Assembly (NCBI GenBank): GCA_900769965.1
Contig: CAAGIQ010000060.1
Span: forward strand, 1-8,835
DNA: 8,835 nt
From: Bacilli bacterium
GTDB taxonomy: Bacteria; Bacillota_I; Bacilli_A; RFN20; CAG-288
Direction: 5' to 3'
A program made the position numbers and the translations under genes. This document shows, one piece after another, positions 6,341-8,835 of the stretch. The notes below the pieces were generated by a model. It was not told the origin of the DNA. It saw nothing but the letters and a program-made list of their open reading frames with translations, and did no database searches. The first letter of the stretch is position 1, and each line of letters begins with the position of its first letter.

Positions 6341-7549
6341 TTAAATTAACCCTTCTAATAAATCGTAGTTATCTTCTTCCACTTCATTTTTTGAAGAAGG
6401 TTTCTCTTCTTTTTTCGACACTTTTTTAGTCTTAGAAGAGTTAACTATGTGTTGATATAGATAAGTTACAGCATCTTGAGAAGAAGAAATGTTATTTCCA
6501 ATCAAGCTAAGAACAACCTTTCTAACATATTCTTCTGGAATCGATTTGTTGCACTTGTTGAAGGTGTAGTCGAGAACGACATTTAAAATAGAATGAGAAA
6601 GATGATAATCCGAATCGATCTTTTCAATTAAGTTAAGATAAGATTTTGGTAGATTATCGGTCTTAAATAGAAATGACAGGAACTTCTTCGGTGAAAAACT
6701 TTCATAGATTGCAATCTTTTTAGACATCGTACTATTTCCGATAGATTCGGACTTGGTGTATTTTATATCGTCGTTTTCAATTCCGTATTTTGTAGCGATT
6801 TTAGCATAATCTTTAAAAGCTTCAAGATTGAACTCGTTTAAAGAGTTTAAAGAAGATTTAACTAACTCAGCTAACTTCTTCTCTTTTATATCGTATAAAA
6901 CCGCAATTCTCTTAATCTCGTCGTAAGAGGAAGCAACATACTTATAATCGATATCTAAATAGGTTAACTCTTTTCTAAACTCATCGTCATCGATCAACGA
7001 AGACAAACTATTTACTTCATTCTCTTTTAACAATGAAGCTTCACCGTTTAAAGTGTTATAAAATTCGAGGTTTGGTTCGATATTAAATACGGATCTAAAA
7101 CTAGAAGAGACATCGATAAAACCATCTAAAGAAGCTGGATTAACTCTATATTTGTTAATAAGATCCTGAATCTTTCTTTCACCAATTTCCTCTTTAAGAA
7201 GTGAAACTAAAATTATGTTAGAAAAGAACTCTTTAGGAAGTAAAGGAGCATAAAGCTTATAGATGTATTTAACTCCATCTTCTGTTTCTTTCCTATATGT
7301 GTTAACTAGCCCGCTAGCTTCTAGTCTTTGTCTAGATGAAAGCAAGCTGGCTTCAGTAAGGTTTAACGAATTGATCAAATCTTCGTTAAATGCCATCTTA
7401 TTCTTTGAGCTAACTAGATATTTATAAAGGACATAGCTAGGAGCCTTTATAAAAGGAAGATAACAATTTAAAAGAATGTCATCCTCAAAAGAAGATAATT
7501 CAAAGTTACAATCGATAGTAAAAGTGGCATCTTTTTCTAAAATTAACAT
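6341..7549 (-). CDS. dnaB: Replication initiation and membrane attachment protein DnaB (Firmicutes type)
   Basis: This is the Bacillus DnaB initiation protein (DnaB/DnaD family), not the replicative helicase. It acts with DnaD and DnaI to put the helicase onto origin DNA and is linked to membrane attachment of the origin. The N-terminal winged-helix domain spans about 20-105, including LPFIKAPSYVLYKYL, SSRQRLEASGLVNTYRKE and the family hallmark YAPLLPKEFFSN. A DnaD-like C-terminal domain spans about 288-368 (FSPKKFLSFL, ILNVVLDYTFNKCNKSIPEEY). Its YxxxIxxxW signature is weak: Leu stands where Trp is expected. A Lys/Ser/Glu-rich tail ends the protein. The ATG at 7549 is preceded by an in-frame TTG at 7552; both lie behind GAGGA, and ATG is preferred. 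It heads the minus-strand cluster and has a good promoter 20-50 bases upstream. Confidence 0.88.
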   Translation of the reverse strand: MLILEKDATFTIDCNFELSSFEDDILLNCYLPFIKAPSYVLYKYLVSSKNKMAFNEDLINSLNLTEASLLSSRQRLEASGLVNTYRKETEDGVKYIYKLYAPLLPKEFFSNIILVSLLKEEIGERKIQDLINKYRVNPASLDGFIDVSSSFRSVFNIEPNLEFYNTLNGEASLLKENEVNSLSSLIDDDEFRKELTYLDIDYKYVASSYDEIKRIAVLYDIKEKKLAELVKSSLNSLNEFNLEAFKDYAKIATKYGIENDDIKYTKSESIGNSTMSKKIAIYESFSPKKFLSFLFKTDNLPKSYLNLIEKIDSDYHLSHSILNVVLDYTFNKCNKSIPEEYVRKVVLSLIGNNISSSQDAVTYLYQHIVNSSKTKKVSKKEEKPSSKNEVEEDNYDLLEGLI

Positions 7550-7569
7550 CAATTAAATCCTCATTTAAA

Positions 7570-7598
7570 AGTATAATCTAATAACAATAACTTATCAA
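7570..7598 (-). promoter_or_regulatory. Vegetative promoter for the dnaB operon
   Basis: On the minus strand: -35 TTGATA (7598-7593), 17-base spacer, -10 TATACT (7575-7570), each 5 of 6 to the sigma-70/SigA consensus. Transcription would start near 7563, leaving a very short leader of about 13 bases with the GAGGA SD. It is the only convincing promoter seen for the whole minus-strand cluster. Confidence 0.65.
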
Positions 7599-7604
7599 AC
7601 TAAA

Positions 7605-7633
7605 TTGATAAAACGTTCATTATTATTTATAAA
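7605..7633 (+). promoter_or_regulatory. Candidate promoter P1 for pfkA-pyk
   Basis: TTGATA (7605-7610), 17-base spacer, TATAAA (7628-7633): 5 of 6 in both boxes. Predicted start near 7640, giving a leader of about 95 bases. The cre site would then lie at about +10 to +25, where bound CcpA would block rather than activate. Confidence 0.6.
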
Positions 7634-7640
7634 TAATAAT
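7619..7640. repeat. Perfect 22-bp A/T-only palindrome over the P1 -10 box
   Basis: The half-site ATTATTATTTA is followed directly by its exact reverse complement, centred at 7629.5, covering the P1 -10 box and the predicted start. It could be an operator, an easily melted region, or chance in very AT-rich DNA. It has no GC, so it cannot form a stable RNA hairpin. Confidence 0.55.
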
Positions 7641-7649
7641 AATAAAAAT

Positions 7650-7665
7650 TTGAAAGCGTTTACAA
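7650..7665 (+). promoter_or_regulatory. CcpA catabolite-responsive element (cre)
   Basis: TTGAAAGCGTTTACAA fits all 16 positions of the Firmicutes consensus WTGNAARCGNWWWCAW, including the central CG. It sits in front of pfkA-pyk, a pair known to be CcpA-controlled in some lactic acid bacteria. CcpA with HPr-Ser-P would link glycolytic gene expression to sugar supply. Whether it activates or represses depends on which promoter is used. Confidence 0.8.
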
Positions 7666-7696
7666 TGGGTAAAAATATTGTATTTGCATATTTTGT

Positions 7697-7705
7697 TGAT
7701 AAAAT
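7697..7705 (+). promoter_or_regulatory. Candidate extended -10 promoter P2 for pfkA
   Basis: TGATAAAAT is an extended -10 (TGn plus TAAAAT, 5 of 6). A weak TTGTAT lies 16 bases upstream of the hexamer. Predicted start is near 7712, with the cre centre at about -54, a position from which CcpA activates known promoters. Weaker by sequence than P1. Confidence 0.35.
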
Positions 7706-7735
7706 GTTAATTGTAGAAATAAGGGAGATATTACT

Positions 7736-8695
7736 ATGGTTAAAAAAGTTGGAGTTCTTACTAGCGGTGGCGATGCCCCTGGAATGAATGCTTGTATCAG
7801 AGCTGTTGTAAGAGCTGGAATTAGAAGTGGATTAGAGATGTATGGTATCTACGAAGGCTATAAAGGCTTACTCGAAGGTAACATCAAAAAATTCACCCGT
7901 AGTTCCGTTTCAGATATATTAAATAAAGGTGGTACAATTCTCGGTACCGCTAGATTAAAGGAATTCGCTGAGGTCGAAGTTCAAAAGAAAGCTGTTGAAA
8001 TCTTAAAATCATTTGGAATCGATGCTTTGGTTTGTATCGGTGGTGATGGTACTTATAAAGGTGCTCAAGCTCTCTCTAGATTAGGTATCAACTGTATCGG
8101 CGTTCCTGGAACAATCGATAACGATATCGCTTCAACAGACTTCACTATCGGTTTTGACACCGCTTTAAATACTATTATCGAATGTGTCGACCGTTTAAGA
8201 GACACATCTTCATCTCACCAAAGATGTTCCATCATCGAAGTTATGGGTAATAGATGCGGTGATCTCTCCGCCTATGCCGGCTTAGCTTGTGGTGCTGAAC
8301 TTATCATCACTAACGATGCTCCGATGACAAAAAGCGAAGTTATTAAAATCTTACAAGAACAAAGAAAAGAAGGTAAACGTCACGCGATGATCATCATATC
8401 CGAAAAGATTTGCGACGTTCACGAATTCGCCCACGAAATTGAAAATCAATGTGGATTTGAAACTAGAGCAGAAGTTCTAGGTCACATGCAAAGAGGTGGT
8501 TCACCAACCGCTTCAGATAGAATATTAGCCTCAAGATTAGGCGAATATTCAATCGAATTATTGACAAGAGGTATCTCTTCTTCATGCGTTGGAATCGTAT
8601 CTAACAGCTTGATTTACTACAACATTGAAGATGCCTTAAAATTACCACGTAAAAAATCTGATGAGTTCATCAAGATCGGTAATATTATTCAATAA
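7736..8695 (+). CDS. pfkA: ATP-dependent 6-phosphofructokinase
   Basis: Phosphorylates fructose 6-phosphate to fructose 1,6-bisphosphate, the committed step of glycolysis; a cytoplasmic homotetramer. The 319-residue length is that of the short bacterial allosteric enzyme. The N-terminal GGDAPGMNA (11-19) binds ATP phosphates. GGDGT (102-106) has Gly at the position where PPi-dependent enzymes carry Asp, and GVPGTIDND (122-130) has no Lys before TIDND, so ATP is the likely donor. Asp128 is the catalytic base. EVMGNRCG (168-175) is the sugar-phosphate loop, and [12 protein letters not shown] is the usual C-terminal segment. The start has GGGAG 8 bases upstream. pyk follows after 20 bases, giving the common pfkA-pyk operon. 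The leader carries a perfect cre site. It is transcribed away from dnaB. Confidence 0.97.
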   Translation: MVKKVGVLTSGGDAPGMNACIRAVVRAGIRSGLEMYGIYEGYKGLLEGNIKKFTRSSVSDILNKGGTILGTARLKEFAEVEVQKKAVEILKSFGIDALVCIGGDGTYKGAQALSRLGINCIGVPGTIDNDIASTDFTIGFDTALNTIIECVDRLRDTSSSHQRCSIIEVMGNRCGDLSAYAGLACGAELIITNDAPMTKSEVIKILQEQRKEGKRHAMIIISEKICDVHEFAHEIENQCGFETRAEVLGHMQRGGSPTASDRILASRLGEYSIELLTRGISSSCVGIVSNSLIYYNIEDALKLPRKKSDEFIKIGNIIQ

Positions 8696-8715
8696 TTCAA
8701 AAGAGGAAGTTATTA

Positions 8716-8835
8716 ATGATTGAAAAGAAGACAAAAATCGTATGTACAATAGGTCCAGCAAGCCAAACAAAAGAGATTCTTTCAAAGCTTATCGATGCTG
8801 GAATGAACGTTGCTCGTTTTAATTTTTCACACGGA
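8716..8835 (+). CDS. pyk: Pyruvate kinase, N-terminal fragment (cut by window edge)
   Basis: The first 40 codons are visible and the gene runs off the right edge. Pyruvate kinase makes pyruvate and ATP from phosphoenolpyruvate and ADP. The N-terminal strand [12 protein letters not shown] and the segment [16 protein letters not shown] are the highly conserved opening of the family; the Arg and Asn of ARFNFSHG bind substrate phosphate and K+. AGAGGAAG before the ATG serves as SD. It lies 20 bases after pfkA with no terminator or promoter between, so the two glycolytic genes are co-transcribed. Confidence 0.96.
   Translation, partial: MIEKKTKIVCTIGPASQTKEILSKLIDAGMNVARFNFSHG

Noticed and set aside
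7592..7611. TTATCAA-N6-TTGATAA as a repressor operator or DnaA boxes
   Set aside because: The arms are explained by two divergent -35 hexamers, and TTATCAAAC differs from the DnaA box TTATCCACA at the informative positions.
7605..7787. 60-codon plus-strand open frame overlapping the pfkA start
   Set aside because: It covers the promoter, cre site and the pfkA start in another frame; low-complexity Asn/Lys residues come from the AT-rich leader.

Overview
The window comes from a low-GC, Firmicutes-type bacterium that uses the standard bacterial code: TGA is a real stop (end of ybeY) and Trp is TGG, so it is not a UGA-reassigned mycoplasma. The single-chain glycyl-tRNA synthetase, the DnaB/DnaI type of replication initiation proteins and the order ybeY-cdd-era-recO-glyQS-dnaG suggest a derived, small-genome Bacilli or Erysipelotrichia-like lineage. 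That placement is inference.

Layout. From about 7550 down to 1 there is one tightly packed minus-strand cluster: dnaB (initiation/membrane attachment) - dnaI-like loader - a six-span membrane protein with an N-terminal C39 cysteine-peptidase domain - ybeY - cdd - era - recO - glyQS - dnaG (runs off the left edge). Gaps are 0-50 bp, and most genes have their Shine-Dalgarno (SD) inside the preceding gene. A promoter in front of dnaB (TTGATA-N17-TATACT) could drive the whole unit. The plus strand carries pfkA (7736-8695) and the start of pyk (8716 onward), the last-but-lower-glycolysis pair. The 7549-7736 gap holds back-to-back promoters and a perfect CcpA cre site.

How the genes fit together. 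dnaB, dnaI and dnaG are primosome parts. ybeY, era and glyQS serve ribosome maturation and translation, recO serves recombinational repair, and cdd serves pyrimidine salvage. In Bacillus subtilis dnaB-dnaI lies away from the ybeY-to-dnaG cluster; here they are joined, with dgkA, phoH and yqfF absent from the seen segment.

The two most unusual items are neighbours. The DnaI-like protein keeps the zinc-binding N-terminal domain but its AAA+ domain has lost Walker A, Walker B and sensor 1, so it looks ATPase-dead. Between it and ybeY is an unrecognised protein with the full C39 residue set (Gln4, Cys10, His82, Asp99) and six membrane spans in ABC-exporter-like spacing, but no ATPase domain. Its start codon is preceded by a strong SD that can pair with an exact anti-SD just upstream, followed by a U-run: a possible attenuator or translational switch.
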